Source: a virus. Taken from it: a DNA stretch of 43,383 nt. Where the stretch lies: positions 1 through 43,383 of IMG/VR virus record IMGVR_UViG_3300036900_000048. One strand, written 5' to 3'. Below are positions 6,833-13,480 of this stretch, piece after piece (the first letter of the stretch is position 1; every line of letters starts with the position of its first letter). The notes beneath the pieces are model-generated. The model did not search any database, was not told the origin of the DNA, and saw nothing but the letters and a program-made list of their open reading frames with translations. The position numbers and the translations under genes were made by a program.

Positions 6833-7018
6833 ATGAACCTGAACGAACAATGTAACGAACTGGCAGTGTCGGCGATGACGATTTGCACGCTGTCGACCAA
6901 GTTTCAGCCGACAGATGCGTATCAGGACCACGTTGCCGTGCGCAAGCTGGCGGACAAGATCATTGCCCTGCGCGCGAACGAAGTGCGCGAACAGGCGGGG
7001 CAGGAGGTGCGGTCATGA
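6833..7018 (+). CDS. Unknown small protein, first gene of the rightward early cluster
   Basis: The ATG at 6833 is preferred over a TTG at 6818 because GAGGGGA stands 6 bp upstream. The 61-residue product is helical and charged (CNELAVSAMTICTLSTKF, then KLADKIIALRANEVREQAGQ) and has no known domain by eye. Its stop overlaps the next start (ATGA). As the leader of a coupled cluster behind an operator-bearing promoter it is probably an early protein acting on the host or on regulation; the sequence does not show which. Confidence 0.6.
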   Translation: MNLNEQCNELAVSAMTICTLSTKFQPTDAYQDHVAVRKLADKIIALRANEVREQAGQEVRS

Positions 7019-7131
7019 TGGGCTATATCCGCATATCCAAGGCCGAGTTCTACCGCAACGGTGGATTTTCCAATACACGGCAGGTGCGCAAGATGCGTAG
7101 TGGTTCATGGACTTATTGGTTCCGCGCATAG
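7015..7131 (+). CDS. 38-residue protein with RKMRSGSW motif
   Basis: Translation starts at ATGATG overlapping the previous stop. The protein reads through SKAEFYRNGGFSNTRQVRKM and ends SGSWTYWFRA. The combination of an EFYxxGGFSNxRQxRKxRxGSWxY pattern and tiny size resembles small proteins found in other phages of proteobacteria, so I call it real despite its length. It is basic and aromatic-rich and could bind nucleic acid. Function unknown. Confidence 0.55.
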   Translation: MMGYIRISKAEFYRNGGFSNTRQVRKMRSGSWTYWFRA

Positions 7132-7240
7132 CCACGCCTGCTCCTGCGCCTTCTGACTGAGGGCGCAGCATCGGGCGAACTAAGACACCTAATCGTTAGG
7201 GCTTATATCGCTTGTATCGCATGTAAAGGGAGAATTGGAA
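7132..7240 (+). promoter_or_regulatory. Intergenic region with two inverted repeats and TATCGC repeats
   Basis: CTGCGCC (7144-7150) pairs with GGCGCAG (7162-7168). CCTAA/TTAGG (7188-7200) is a perfect inverted repeat with a 3-bp centre. Just after it, TATCGC is repeated about 9 bp apart (about 7206 and 7215). This is the only sizeable gap inside the otherwise coupled small-gene cluster, so it may hold a second regulated promoter or an RNA element for the genes from 7241. There is no T-run, so it is not a clear terminator. Confidence 0.35.
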
Positions 7241-7486
7241 ATGTCACGCATAACTGTTACAAATCTGCGAAACACAATGGAACATGTGGCGCGCGAGACT
7301 GGCAAGCCGGGAGACCGTTTCGCTATCGAGTCGGGCTATGGCGGATACATGCTGTCGCGCAACGATTCGGACCTGTTGAGTGTTGGCTATCAATCGGCCA
7401 ACCTGACATACGAATTGATGCACGCTTATCTGAGGGGCTGGCGCGATTGTGAAGACCGCGCCAAGCGTTCGCAGGTGGCGGCATGA
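7241..7486 (+). CDS. Unknown 81-residue early protein
   Basis: The ATG at 7241 has AAGGGAGA 7 bp upstream and is chosen over the TTG at 7235. The product has an N-terminal helix (VTNLRNTMEHVARETG), a glycine/tyrosine-rich middle (ESGYGGYMLSRND) and a C-terminal helix (LTYELMHAYLRGWRDCEDRAKR). Proteins with a YxLMxAYLRGWRDC-like helix near the end are seen as small phage hypotheticals. It is coupled to the next gene by ATGA. Function unknown. Confidence 0.65.
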   Translation: MSRITVTNLRNTMEHVARETGKPGDRFAIESGYGGYMLSRNDSDLLSVGYQSANLTYELMHAYLRGWRDCEDRAKRSQVAA

Positions 7487-7695
7487 ATATCGCCGGCCGC
7501 TTAATGGCAGACGCACGAATCATTCCGGTGCGCACGCCGAACAAAGCCAAGACTTTCACGCGCAATTCAGATGGCAGCGCCACGGTAGTCACTGGCGCGG
7601 GAGAATCGTTCGCATTGCCGGCAGATGCCGAAACTCTGCAAGCCTTCGTTGTGTGGACGATGCTTAACAGTGAATTGACGGAGCGCACGCCATGA
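7483..7695 (+). CDS. Unknown 70-residue early protein
   Basis: It starts at the ATG overlapping the previous stop. Residues 10-45 look like beta strands (ARIIPVRTPNKAKTFTRNSDG, then ATVVTGAGESFALPAD), followed by a helix (AETLQAFVVWTMLNSEL). No family is recognised. The ATGA overlaps at both ends place it firmly in the coupled cluster. Confidence 0.6.
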   Translation: MNIAGRLMADARIIPVRTPNKAKTFTRNSDGSATVVTGAGESFALPADAETLQAFVVWTMLNSELTERTP

Positions 7696-7820
7696 CCGCG
7701 CCTCGCTCTTACTTGCTCTCCGTCCGCCGCTACGCGCTCTTGTCTGGCGATGTTGTCTTTGTGATCGAGCGCACGTCGGGAACCGATTATGTGTACTGCA
7801 AATCCAATGGGAGAACGTGA
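7692..7820 (+). CDS. 42-residue early protein
   Basis: This short gene starts at ATG overlapping the previous stop (ATGA) and ends in TGA overlapping the next ATG (TGATG). The protein is basic and beta-prone (SYLLSVRRYALLSGDVVFVIERT, then DYVYCKSNGRT). It fills the space between two overlapping genes exactly, which is the main evidence that it is translated. Function unknown. Confidence 0.5.
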   Translation: MTAPRSYLLSVRRYALLSGDVVFVIERTSGTDYVYCKSNGRT

Positions 7821-8017
7821 TGTTGAATCCAACTCAAATCCTCGCTGCTGCTGAACTGTTGAAGTCGCGCCCGCCTGTCCTTGAAGGGACGCGTATTATC
7901 CCTGGAAGTTCCGATCGGAACCGCTACTACGCGCAAGTGACTGCCGTCATGCGCAGCACGAAAGTTTCCGACAAAGACGTGAACGATTTCTGCGACCGCG
8001 CGGGAGTGCCTGACTAA
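7820..8017 (+). CDS. Unknown 65-residue early protein
   Basis: The ATG overlaps the preceding TGA, and its TAA overlaps the next ATG (TAATG). The protein has an N-terminal helix (NPTQILAAAELLKSR) and a C-terminal helix (TKVSDKDVNDFCDRAGVPD), with a polar loop containing SSDRNRYYAQV between them. GGGAGAACG upstream can act as ribosome site. No family recognised. Confidence 0.55.
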   Translation: MLNPTQILAAAELLKSRPPVLEGTRIIPGSSDRNRYYAQVTAVMRSTKVSDKDVNDFCDRAGVPD

Positions 8018-8193
8018 TGAAAATCCAGGTGATGTGCGTAGATGCCCGCGATAAGATCGCGGCCGACGAAGATAGTAGCGGCCTGTACGAATGCGAGGGC
8101 GACACCCTGTATGACTGCCTTTCTGATTTGGCCTTGCAAGATTTTCCGGCCTGCACGGTGCGCATAGAGATAGACATCATGGAGGAAGATTGA
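8017..8193 (+). CDS. Acidic 58-residue early protein
   Basis: The protein starts MKIQVMCVDARDKI and is strongly acidic with four Cys (positions about 7, 26, 34 and 46). It ends EIDIMEED. Start and stop overlap the flanking genes by TAATG and TGATG. Small acidic phage early proteins are often inhibitors or DNA mimics, but there is no direct evidence for that here. Function unknown. Confidence 0.55.
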   Translation: MKIQVMCVDARDKIAADEDSSGLYECEGDTLYDCLSDLALQDFPACTVRIEIDIMEED

Positions 8194-8429
8194 TGAACAC
8201 CTTCCGCCGCTCCTACGACGACCCCGAATCCTATTTCGGCCCGATCGACGATCAGCCGACGGCTGCAGAATATGAAACAGCGCGCCGTACTTTAGGCCCG
8301 TGGGCTTCCGATGAGCAAATAACGGAACTGGCGTTTAGCCTGATGGCCGAAAGCCTGGCGCTGCTCGATGCGAACGCAGATGACCATGCGGCAGACAACT
8401 TTGCAGACAGAATGGAGGATTGGACATGA
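8193..8429 (+). CDS. Acidic 78-residue early protein
   Basis: The ATG at 8193 has GGAGGAAGA just upstream, at the end of the previous gene. The product is rich in Asp and Glu (for example DDPESYFGPIDDQ and the tail DDHAADNFADRMEDW), with a predicted helix EQITELAFSLMAESLALLDA. No family recognised. It is coupled to the next gene by ATGA. Confidence 0.6.
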   Translation: MNTFRRSYDDPESYFGPIDDQPTAAEYETARRTLGPWASDEQITELAFSLMAESLALLDANADDHAADNFADRMEDWT

Positions 8430-8701
8430 TGACAGCGAGCGAAATTGAGTTTGCATTGGAATACGCCGATCAGGCGCGTAGCGAGGCCAATTTAGAGTTC
8501 GCTACTGTCAGTTTGCCGCGCGGCAAGTACGACACAATACGTGCGCACATTACTGCACTCACTGCCCAACGCGACGCCCTTGCGCAGGCGTTGCGCAACA
8601 TATTGCCATACGTTCATGGGCATATCGACGGCGATACGGCTGGCCGTCCGTGGCTGCGTAACGCCCAAGCCGCCCTCGCCCAACTGGACTTGCCGAAATG
8701 A
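8426..8701 (+). CDS. 91-residue coiled-coil early protein
   Basis: GGAGGA 6 bp upstream supports the ATG at 8426 over the adjacent ATG at 8429. A coiled coil is visible at residues about 36-60 (YDTIRAHITALTAQRDALAQ). The C-terminus resembles a motif common in small phage proteins that end in a short Ala/Leu helix. Function unknown. Confidence 0.6.
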   Translation: MMTASEIEFALEYADQARSEANLEFATVSLPRGKYDTIRAHITALTAQRDALAQALRNILPYVHGHIDGDTAGRPWLRNAQAALAQLDLPK

Positions 8702-8934
8702 CCGCGCCAGCTATTGACTCCAACGTCACTCGCCAACTCCGCTACCAGCGCAACCGCCGCGGACAAGGGCAGGTCCGGCGATGGTTCTGGCTCGACGCTG
8801 CTACTCTTGCGCTGTACGACCGCCTGCTGCGTGCTTACGGCTACGGCGGCAAGGAAAAGATGATGGCCGATGCGTTACGGGCGCTTGAGGTGGAACGAAA
8901 CTTCGATGTCGCAACTATGGCGGACGAAGCATGA
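8698..8934 (+). CDS. Basic 78-residue protein, possible ribbon-helix-helix DNA binder
   Basis: A basic N-terminus (TRQLRYQRNRRGQGQVRRWF) leads to WLDAATLALYDRLLRAYGYG and a final helix KEKMMADALRALEVER. A short beta strand followed by two helices is the ribbon-helix-helix plan, in which the strand contacts DNA as a dimer. That makes it a candidate regulator for the operators in this genome, but the match is by pattern only. It overlaps neighbours by ATGA on both sides. Confidence 0.55.
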   Translation: MTAPAIDSNVTRQLRYQRNRRGQGQVRRWFWLDAATLALYDRLLRAYGYGGKEKMMADALRALEVERNFDVATMADEA

Positions 8935-9122
8935 CCCGCCGCAACCACACCCCGCGCCCCAAGCGCTGCATGACCGGCGTGCGCCAGATACGCAAGCGCG
9001 GGTTCAAGCTGCGCCTACTGACGTTCCCGTCGATCAGCGCAGCCAGGATGCCGACGGCCACGCGCATCGCAGAACTGGCGCGGCTGGCGCTAAAACACAG
9101 CCGGCATAGCCGGCATATTTAG
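8931..9122 (+). CDS. Very basic 63-residue protein, last gene of the rightward cluster
   Basis: The product is rich in Arg, Lys and His (TRRNHTPRPKRCMTGVRQIRKRG and the tail ALKHSRHSRHI). The start overlaps the previous stop by ATGA, and the last 4 bp overlap the end of the convergent helicase gene. The composition suits a nucleic-acid-binding protein, but part of the bias could reflect GC-rich shadow coding. I support it mainly by its coupling. Confidence 0.45.
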   Translation: MTRRNHTPRPKRCMTGVRQIRKRGFKLRLLTFPSISAARMPTATRIAELARLALKHSRHSRHI

Positions 9123-10789
9123 AAGTCCGGCGTCGGCGGCTCGGGCAAATCCAGCGTAAGGGGGTTGACCCATACCTTGCGCTGGATGCCGTTCTCCTTC
9201 ACGTTGCGCTTGATCCACCCCATTTTCTTCATCACGCGCCCCATGCGCTGCTGGTCCGAAAGCGTCTGGTGCGCCGCATCCAGGTCGACTGCGCCGGACA
9301 TGACTTCGGCCAGCGTGCAGCGGTTGCGACCGATCAGCCATGCCGTGACCGCATCGTCCCAGGTATCCGCCGCGCGCCGTTCATCTTGCTGCGCCTGCGC
9401 ATCGCCCCACGGCACCTCCCAATACGATCCGCCTGAGCGAATGACGTGCACAGCCTCGGCGAACAATTGATCGCGGTTCGACCTAACCCATTCGTGGTCG
9501 AGCGTGCCGCACAGCACCGGCCAGAACCGGCGTGCGCCCGTATCGTCCCGGTTCCAATCGTCCCTGTTGGTAGTCCCTGCGAATACGCCCTGCCGCGGGA
9601 AGTCCTTGGTATGCCGGCCGAACGGCTCGCGGTAGCGATCGACCGCACACGATACAATGCCCTTGATCTTGTCGACGTCGGTCTGCTTGAACGCATGCAA
9701 CTCGCCAATCTCCAACAGCATCTTGCCCTGTAGCGCGCAGTAAAAATCCTTGTTGTTCCAGTCCATGTGCAACTCGGCGAACCACTCACCGCCCAGGATG
9801 TTCAAGAGCTTGGATTTGCCCACGCCCTGCGAACCTTCAAACACCGGCATGTAGTCCGACTTGCACCCCGGCTCGAAAACCCGCTTGACCATCGCCAGGA
9901 TCAGGTTGCGGCACACGGCCGCCGTGTAGTCGTTCGACTCGGCCCCAAACCCTAGCGTGGCCAGCAGGCACAGTCGCTCCTTGCCATCCCATTGCAGCGA
10001 GTCGAGCCAGTCGTACGCACAGTTGCGCACCTCGCGCATGGCGTAACACACGACCGCATCGGATACCAGCGTCGGCGACACGCGCGGAATGCCGATGTCG
10101 CGCTGCATGTACAGGGCCAGACGGATGTCGTCGTAGTCGGTCCACTCGCGCGGCACGTCCACGCCCCACGTGTGCAGGATTTTCGACAGGAACGAGTCGT
10201 ACCACACGTGCCCGGCCAGGTCCGGATGCTGTTCGATCACATGCACGCAGTTGTCCAGCGTCGTTATCGGGATGCCGTCGTCGTTCAGGACGAGGCCAAA
10301 GTCCGCCCACGACGTGCCTTCGGTGCGCTGCCGGGTCGCCTTGCGGGCCAGTTTGGTCGCCGATGCCGCTTTGGCAGCCTTCTGGGCGCCGGTATCTGCT
10401 GGCTTGGATGCCTCTACAACCGCCTGTACGCTCTCAGGCGCGGCGATGTTGTCCGGGGTAGCCCAAGGATCGGATTTGGACGTGGGCGGCCTGTAGCGCC
10501 GCACGTTCGTCCGTAGGTACGTCAGTGCCGCCCCCGGCTGGCTTTGAAACGACATCGGCGTCTTGTCGCCGTTGACGATGCCTAAGTCCGGCACGGCGGG
10601 CGCTAGTTCCTTGGCCAGCAGGGCAGCGTAGTGGCACCACAGGTAGACGGTCTTGCCCGATAGGGCGCCAGCGTCGAAGCTCAGCGTGGCATCGTCGGTC
10701 GGCTTGTTGCCCAGTACCAGCAGGCTGGGGAACTGTGCAGCCGCTATCGCTTGGTGCGCGGCATCGACGATCAGGATGCGGTCGGACAT
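9119..10789 (-). CDS. VirE/VapE-type replication helicase (superfamily 3-like ATPase)
   Basis: The 556-residue protein has a C-terminal ATPase of the virulence-associated protein E family. It carries Walker A EGSQGVGKS (318-326), Walker B LLEIGEL (358-364), a sensor FAGTTNRDDW (403-412) and an arginine finger in ARRFWP (419-424). A spacer rich in Ala, Lys and Thr (about 105-160) joins it to an N-terminal region (1-100). That region looks like a TOPRIM fold (LLVLGNKPTDDATLSF, then KTVYLWCHYAALLAKELAP) but lacks the usual acidic D-x-D pair. It probably unwinds the origin and loads host replication factors, because no phage DNA polymerase is present. It is the last gene of the leftward block. 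Confidence 0.85.
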   Translation of the reverse strand: MSDRILIVDAAHQAIAAAQFPSLLVLGNKPTDDATLSFDAGALSGKTVYLWCHYAALLAKELAPAVPDLGIVNGDKTPMSFQSQPGAALTYLRTNVRRYRPPTSKSDPWATPDNIAAPESVQAVVEASKPADTGAQKAAKAASATKLARKATRQRTEGTSWADFGLVLNDDGIPITTLDNCVHVIEQHPDLAGHVWYDSFLSKILHTWGVDVPREWTDYDDIRLALYMQRDIGIPRVSPTLVSDAVVCYAMREVRNCAYDWLDSLQWDGKERLCLLATLGFGAESNDYTAAVCRNLILAMVKRVFEPGCKSDYMPVFEGSQGVGKSKLLNILGGEWFAELHMDWNNKDFYCALQGKMLLEIGELHAFKQTDVDKIKGIVSCAVDRYREPFGRHTKDFPRQGVFAGTTNRDDWNRDDTGARRFWPVLCGTLDHEWVRSNRDQLFAEAVHVIRSGGSYWEVPWGDAQAQQDERRAADTWDDAVTAWLIGRNRCTLAEVMSGAVDLDAAHQTLSDQQRMGRVMKKMGWIKRNVKENGIQRKVWVNPLTLDLPEPPTPDF

Positions 10790-11070
10790 GAGCCATCCCC
10801 TAGATAGTCGTCAATTGTGACCTTCGGAACCTCAGGGAACTTGATAGGCCCGTAAGGCCCCCACGCTTCAACATCCACTCTGATTATAGCTGCGTGCGGG
10901 AATTTCCCGTACCTGTCCCAGTAGAGTGCCTTTACCTGATAGATCAATTCGTCCCTGTTGGCGGCGGATATTTCGCCGGCAGGTAGCCAGAACGTTCTGA
11001 CAACAGATCGGCCACCACTGCCGCGAACCGAAATCGTAATTTCCCCATCGCCGTCGCGGATGCTTTTCAT
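10771..11070 (-). CDS. Unknown 99-residue protein upstream of the helicase
   Basis: The ATG at 11070 overlaps the stop of the upstream gene (ATGA), so the longer open frame is not used. The protein is a mix of beta strands (GDGEITISVRGSGGRSVVRTF) and helices (ISAANRDELIYQVKALYWDRYG), ending in a tail that overlaps the helicase start by 19 bp. The overlap argues for coupled expression with the helicase, so it could be a loader or accessory. No family recognised. Confidence 0.6.
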   Translation of the reverse strand: MKSIRDGDGEITISVRGSGGRSVVRTFWLPAGEISAANRDELIYQVKALYWDRYGKFPHAAIIRVDVEAWGPYGPIKFPEVPKVTIDDYLGDGSCPTAS

Positions 11071-11294
11071 GTCTCCAGCCCCGCCAGTTCCGCGCACAGG
11101 CAGCGCAGTTCGGCGGCCTTGATGGCGACGGCTTCCCACACGACCTGCAGGCGCGCGTCTTCGGTTTCCGGCAGCGCGGGGATGAGGTCAAGTAAAGCAG
11201 CATGGTCGGCGCGGATGGTGCCGCGCAGGGCGGCAATGCGCCCTTGGCGGAATCCCGGCTGAACGGGATAGGGTTGCTGTAACAGGTTTGGCAT
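11067..11294 (-). CDS. Unknown 75-residue helical protein
   Basis: The ATG at 11294 is preferred because GGAG stands 8 bp upstream; a GTG at 11330 would add 12 residues. The protein reads PNLLQQPYPVQPGFRQGRI, then two helices (DHAALLDLIPAL and ARLQVVWEAVAIKAAELRCLCAELAG). It is the first gene after the 305-bp gap and is coupled to the next by ATGA. Function unknown. Confidence 0.55.
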   Translation of the reverse strand: MPNLLQQPYPVQPGFRQGRIAALRGTIRADHAALLDLIPALPETEDARLQVVWEAVAIKAAELRCLCAELAGLET

Positions 11295-11599
11295 TGACGT
11301 GACTCCGTTGTTGACGGAGAATCGCGCCACAACCTGACGAGGTAGTTGACGCTATCTCCCTTGACGCCGGCCTACACAGCCGGCGTTTCTTTTTGTATCT
11401 GTACGCTTCCGTACAGAGAGTGCACCATCACGCCCGCTAGGATCGCCGGTATGGATCAATCGGCGGCCACATCGTGGCTAGTGCTAGACGCTGGTGCTGC
11501 AGGCGCATATGGCGGTGTGATGAAGTGTACGCTCGCATTGTAGGGGACCGCCCGGTTGCCGATTCCTGCTGCTCCGTGAACTGACTGCCTCCCGGCGGT
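11295..11599. other. 305-bp gap in the leftward block
   Basis: No convincing gene is present on either strand. The gap holds a CTCCG/CGGAG hairpin (11303-11319), four TTGACG hexamers on the plus strand (11294, 11311, 11346, 11361), a strong rightward terminator (11364-11394) and a second perfect hairpin TGTACG-CTTC-CGTACA (11400-11415). It may contain a promoter for the helicase genes, but I cannot place one with confidence. Confidence 0.5.
11364..11394 (+). terminator. Rho-independent terminator, rightward
   Basis: ACGCCGGC (11364-11371) and GCCGGCGT (11379-11386) form an 8-bp GC-rich stem with a 7-nt loop, followed by TTCTTTTT. The T-run is only on the plus-strand side, so it stops rightward transcripts, for example read-through from the 6833-9122 cluster that would be antisense to the helicase. 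Confidence 0.8.
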
Positions 11600-11737
11600 C
11601 TAACGCTTTTTCTTGCGCTTGTCAGCTGCGACGAACTCCTTGGCGACCTTCTGCGGTACGCCGGCTTGCTTGGCAAACTTCGGATTGTGTGCGGCAGCGC
11701 GCATCAGGCGTGCTTGCGCTGGTGATTTGCTAGGCAT
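11600..11737 (-). CDS. Basic 45-residue conserved phage protein (MPSKSPAQARLM type)
   Basis: The protein begins MPSKSPAQARLMRAAAHNPK and ends in a Lys/Arg-rich tail. This opening pattern, with AHNPKFAK and a KEFVAADK end, is shared by small proteins in many phages and prophages; the function is not known. AGAGG stands 5 bp before the ATG. The frame is open upstream to a GTG at 11857 that overlaps the previous stop, which would add 40 residues (MNRKEANIAIRRLVGPKDF and on); that longer form is possible. Confidence 0.65.
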   Translation of the reverse strand: MPSKSPAQARLMRAAAHNPKFAKQAGVPQKVAKEFVAADKRKKKR

Positions 11738-11853
11738 AGAAACCTCTACCGTTTCGGTTTGCTCGATGATGTCGCCACGGCGATACGGCAGCGGCATCAT
11801 GAAGTCCTTTGGCCCGACAAGGCGCCGTATTGCGATATTTGCCTCTTTGCGGT

Positions 11854-12138
11854 TCACGCCAGCGTCAACACGCCGGTAAAGTCGTCCGACTGCGCGATCG
11901 TCACGGTGCCCGAGTCGCTGTGCGTGAACGCGCCGCGTGTGCCGGTTCCTGTGATCGTGCAGCTACCGACGGCGACCAGCGTCAGCGCGCCGGACGTCGG
12001 ATCGACGGCGCAGACCGTGGGGTTGTCCGATGCGTAGCCGATCGTCACGCCCTCTGCCGGCGTGCCGTCCAGGTTCGATACGGCGTAGACGGCTTTGTGT
12101 TCGCTCGTGTCGCCCAGTTTTACGTCGAGTGTGGACAT
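11854..12138 (-). CDS. Small Ig-like (Big2-type) domain protein
   Basis: The 94-residue protein is almost entirely one bacterial Ig-like domain. It has KAVYAVSNLDGTPAEGVTI, then YASDNPTVCAVDPTSGALT and VAVGSCTITGTGT, with the turn pattern S-x-N-P-x-V-x-x-V-D-x-x-x-G typical of Big2 domains. GGAG 7 bp upstream supports the ATG at 12138. The same frame stays open to an ATG at 12282 that overlaps an upstream tiny gene, so an N-terminally extended form of 142 residues is possible. Such domains usually decorate capsids or tails and bind surfaces, but here it lies outside the structural operon. Confidence 0.7.
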   Translation of the reverse strand: MSTLDVKLGDTSEHKAVYAVSNLDGTPAEGVTIGYASDNPTVCAVDPTSGALTLVAVGSCTITGTGTRGAFTHSDSGTVTIAQSDDFTGVLTLA

Positions 12139-12278
12139 GAACTGTCTCCAATAATAAATGCGTGATGGCCATCCGCCGAGAAGTTCAGCAGACCAAAAAT
12201 ACAGTGTCCCGCGAAAGTCGTTTTTACGCCGGATTCCTAGCAAGCGCAACAGGTACTGCAGCAGGGCGCGTAGCAGGC

Positions 12279-12365
12279 TCATTCCCGCCCATCCCACTGA
12301 CGCACATTGCGCTGGATGATCCAGAACTCGGCGCAGCACAGGACGAGCAGGAGAGCGGGGAGCAT
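12279..12365 (-). CDS. Tiny 28-residue hydrophobic protein
   Basis: The ATG overlaps the previous stop as TAATG. The product reads MLPALLLVLCCAEFWIIQRN and ends VRQWDGRE, so it is a single short membrane-spanning segment with a charged tail. The overlap with upstream coding sequence is the main support. It could be a lysis accessory, an anchor, or a non-functional frame. Confidence 0.4.
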   Translation of the reverse strand: MLPALLLVLCCAEFWIIQRNVRQWDGRE

Positions 12366-12541
12366 TACAGTTGCGCCTCGATGTAGATGATGGCATCCAT
12401 CAATTCTTCCTGCAGGTGGACCAGCCAGTCGCGTTGGGTCAGGTCCGCGCGCTTGGTAGTGACGCCATATTTTTCGATACCGCGCGCGTAACGTCGCAGC
12501 AGCTTGTCCAGCACACGCTCGACATTGGCATCAAGGGTCAC
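12365..12541 (-). CDS. 58-residue phage protein (KYGVTTxRxDLTxRDWLxHLQEE type)
   Basis: It starts at a GTG overlapping the previous stop (GTGA). The protein reads RVLDKLLRRYARGIEKYG, then TTKRADLTQRDWLVHLQEEL and MDAIIYIEAQL. A YGxTTxRxDLTxxDWLxHxxEExxDxxxYxE pattern is widespread in small proteins of dsDNA phages. Its helical, acidic second half recalls MazG-like or dUTPase-like helical folds, but its role is unproved. Confidence 0.7.
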   Translation of the reverse strand: MTLDANVERVLDKLLRRYARGIEKYGVTTKRADLTQRDWLVHLQEELMDAIIYIEAQL

Positions 12542-12732
12542 TGCCCGTCCTCGTCCTGATCGCCGTCCGACAGGAACGCATCGATCTGCATGCAGATGTC
12601 ACGCTCCAGTGCGACGGCCGCCGCCTTGCGATCGTGGTCCATGTGCGGGTAGGCGTCGGCAAGACGCTGGATGGCTGCGCGGCCACCGTTTCCGATGATG
12701 ATCGTTGAAATGACACATTCTCCTTCAGTCAA
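12538..12732 (-). CDS. Acidic 64-residue unknown protein
   Basis: The frame from a TTG at 12732 reads STIIIGNGGRAAIQRLADAY, then a helix rich in Ala/Arg (DRKAAAVALERDICMQIDAF) and an acidic end SDGDQDEDGQ. The TTG overlaps the upstream stop; AAGGAG lies just inside the gene but no ATG or GTG follows it in frame, so the exact start is uncertain. No family recognised. Confidence 0.5.
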   Translation of the reverse strand: MTEGECVISTIIIGNGGRAAIQRLADAYPHMDHDRKAAAVALERDICMQIDAFLSDGDQDEDGQ

Positions 12733-12874
12733 GGTTGGCTAGGTATTCGCTGATAACGTCAAGTCTTCCAGCGATCCATCCGCATGCCGCCGATAATGCG
12801 GCAAATGGCCATGCAATAATGGCTACCAACAGCCCTAGCAGTGGACCGTAAATTCCGACGATTGCTTCAATCAC
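12725..12874 (-). CDS. Small membrane protein with two hydrophobic segments
   Basis: A GTG at 12874 overlaps the previous stop (GTGA) and follows AGGAGAAGGGCAG, so it is a better start than the GTG at 12943. The 49-residue product is mostly hydrophobic (IVGIYGPLLGLLVAIIAWPF, then AALSAACGWIAG) with a polar tail. It fits a small holin-like or antiholin-like protein in the lysis-linked cluster, though size alone does not prove function. Confidence 0.55.
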   Translation of the reverse strand: MIEAIVGIYGPLLGLLVAIIAWPFAALSAACGWIAGRLDVISEYLANLD

Positions 12875-13218
12875 CTGCCCTTCTCCTGTTGCTGCTGTAC
12901 TGCCTTGATGGCGGCCAAGTCTCTGCCGAACGTACTTTGCCACGCGCGTAAATCATGGATGTCAGGAACGAAAATGATTGCCCCCAGTATCAGGATCACG
13001 ACACACATCACGCAAACCGTTGCACAAATAACGCCAACTGTTCCCATGCCCTGCGTCTTGTGAATGACCGTCTGAGTGTTGCCCGCCGGTATGTTGTCGA
13101 TAACCTCGCGCACCAACTTGGTCAGGTCGATCATCTGGTCCGTCAGGTAGTCCAGGCGCCGTACCGTCGGCGTCCGGTGGTCTACGCCGGCGTCAGGGAC
13201 TCCGGGGATGTCGTCCAC
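12871..13218 (-). CDS. 115-residue membrane protein with one transmembrane helix
   Basis: A long N-terminal part (residues 1-57, with LTDQMIDLTKLVREVIDNIP) precedes a single transmembrane segment (GVICATVCVMCVVILILGAIIF). The C-terminal region is charged and helical (RDLAAIKAVQQQQEKGR). The GTG start overlaps the end of the upstream gene by 26 bp. Its place among other small membrane proteins near the endolysin suggests a lysis or envelope role, not shown by sequence. Confidence 0.55.
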   Translation of the reverse strand: MDDIPGVPDAGVDHRTPTVRRLDYLTDQMIDLTKLVREVIDNIPAGNTQTVIHKTQGMGTVGVICATVCVMCVVILILGAIIFVPDIHDLRAWQSTFGRDLAAIKAVQQQQEKGR

Positions 13219-13471
13219 TGATCCGCGCCCCGTTCAGTTGTTGAAGGTTTTGATTGAGCCTGCCGACGCTTTCGGCAAGATGCCGTACCTCCACCGCCAG
13301 TGCCGATACCGCCTTGTCCAGCTTGTGATGTTCGTCCTCCAGGTCGTCCAGCCGCTTGGACTGCTCGACTGAAATCTCCTTCGGCGTGCGGAATATCAGC
13401 ACGAACGCCAGCCCGATGATGGATATCGCCACCGCCCACAACGCCGCATTGCCCCCTGTCAGCGGGTCCAT
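13193..13471 (-). CDS. N-terminal transmembrane plus coiled-coil protein, i-spanin or DUF2730-like
   Basis: The 92-residue product has a transmembrane segment at residues about 9-27 (AALWAVAISIIGLAFVLIF). A long amphipathic coiled coil follows (SKRLDDLEDEHHKLDKAVSA, VRHLAESVGRLNQNLQQLNG). The plan matches both inner-membrane spanins (Rz-like) and DUF2730 proteins of Mu-like phages. GAGGAAAG lies just before the ATG. With the lipoprotein at 14210-14575 it could make a spanin pair, but the two are separated by four genes, which is unusual. Confidence 0.55.
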   Translation of the reverse strand: MDPLTGGNAALWAVAISIIGLAFVLIFRTPKEISVEQSKRLDDLEDEHHKLDKAVSALAVEVRHLAESVGRLNQNLQQLNGARISGRHPRSP

Positions 13472-13480
13472 GTGCTTTCC

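Noticed and set aside
11346-11543. 65-residue plus-strand frame in the 305-bp gap
   Set aside because: It runs through the terminator stem and T-run, has no ribosome site and no plausible fold.
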